Origin: Prevotella sp.
Lineage (GTDB): Bacteria; Bacteroidota; Bacteroidia; Bacteroidales; Bacteroidaceae
DNA: 32,771 nucleotides
Direction: 5' to 3'
Assembly (NCBI GenBank): GCA_022781445.1
Contig: JALETQ010000008.1
Span: 1-32,771 of the forward strand
A model generated the notes under the pieces. It made no database searches, had not been told where the DNA came from, and worked only from the letters and a program-made list of their open reading frames with translations. The position numbers and the translations under genes were made by a program. This document shows, one piece after another, positions 32,623 to 32,771 of this stretch (positions are counted from its first letter, which is position 1; every line of letters begins with the position of its first letter).

Positions 32623-32771
32623 GAGGCAATACGGGTGGAAATCTTTTACGAAGACAAGAAGCCAGTGGTTCTACTGACCAACAACTTTGACTTCTCCGTA
32701 GAAGACGTGGCTGAGATATACCGCCTTCGGTGGGCTATAGAGTCGCTGTATAAGCAACTCAAACAGAATTT
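32623..32771 (+). pseudogene. IS4-type transposase, C-terminal fragment, 5'-truncated and cut by window end
   Basis: The frame reads HEAIRVEIFYEDKKP then VVLLTNNFDFSVEDVAEIYR and LRWAIESLYKQLKQNF. TNNFD followed by the Y-x2-RW-x-IE-x6-K-x-LKQ signature is the YREK-like region of IS4-group DDE transposases. The frame has a stop at 32566-32568 and no transposase N-terminus upstream, so the 5' part is missing. The rest continues beyond 32771. Confidence 0.8.

Overview
The window looks like a chromosomal segment of a Prevotella-like member of the Bacteroidales. This is inferred from the 290-residue Bacteroidetes-type primary sigma factor, repeated -7 elements of the form TAnnTTTG in front of genes, the DUF4827 lipoprotein next to a GlmM-type mutase, an UpxY-type NusG paralogue, and the gene order of the glycogen and recR clusters. 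Most of the window is ordinary housekeeping DNA. The species cannot be fixed from sequence reading alone.

Layout. Positions 1-364 hold repeats and a terminator. rpoD (365-1237, minus) and a divergent TetR regulator (1513-2106, plus) follow. A minus-strand run then reads leftward from 9443: a bifunctional penicillin-binding protein, a DUF4827 lipoprotein, glmM, fabD and a GH13 alpha-amylase-like enzyme, with a strong terminator between fabD and the GH13 gene. A 690-base gene-poor stretch (9444-10137) contains a palindrome-array repeat element. Next on the minus strand come an UpxY-type antiterminator, a TrpG/PabA glutaminase and a TrpF-like protein that lacks the catalytic cysteine. The plus strand then carries an MFS sugar transporter, purB, an rluB-type pseudouridine synthase with a long disordered N-terminus, asnS, and the infC-rpmI-rplT operon. 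A repeat-rich gap (20315-21091) is followed by minus-strand genes: a three-gene glycogen/maltodextrin cluster (debranching enzyme, GT4 glycosyltransferase, GH57 enzyme), miaA with a lipid kinase, two identical tRNA-Asp genes, and a tightly overlapping cluster of outer membrane protein, recR, membrane protein, GT2 glycosyltransferase and GNAT acetyltransferase. The right end (31447-32771) is gene-poor. It holds a second palindrome-array element and a 5'-truncated IS4-type transposase that runs off the window.

The most unusual signal is non-coding. Two intergenic elements of about 380-450 bases (9540-9990 and 32151-32530, in opposite orientation) share a conserved block of about 118 bases and outward copies of a motif close to CTGATGACCGATTTGGGG. 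Each carries its own array of short palindromes: four ATGACGTCAT units at exactly 22-base spacing in one, and three CCCCAC-nn-GTGGGG-type units at exactly 24-base spacing in the other. The end segment of the second element recurs at 208-263. I do not recognise this family. The other points of interest are the degenerate TrpF in an ATGA-overlap operon with trpG, and a 17-base repeat (TTTTTAAGGGACGACTA) present three times near intergenic structures.
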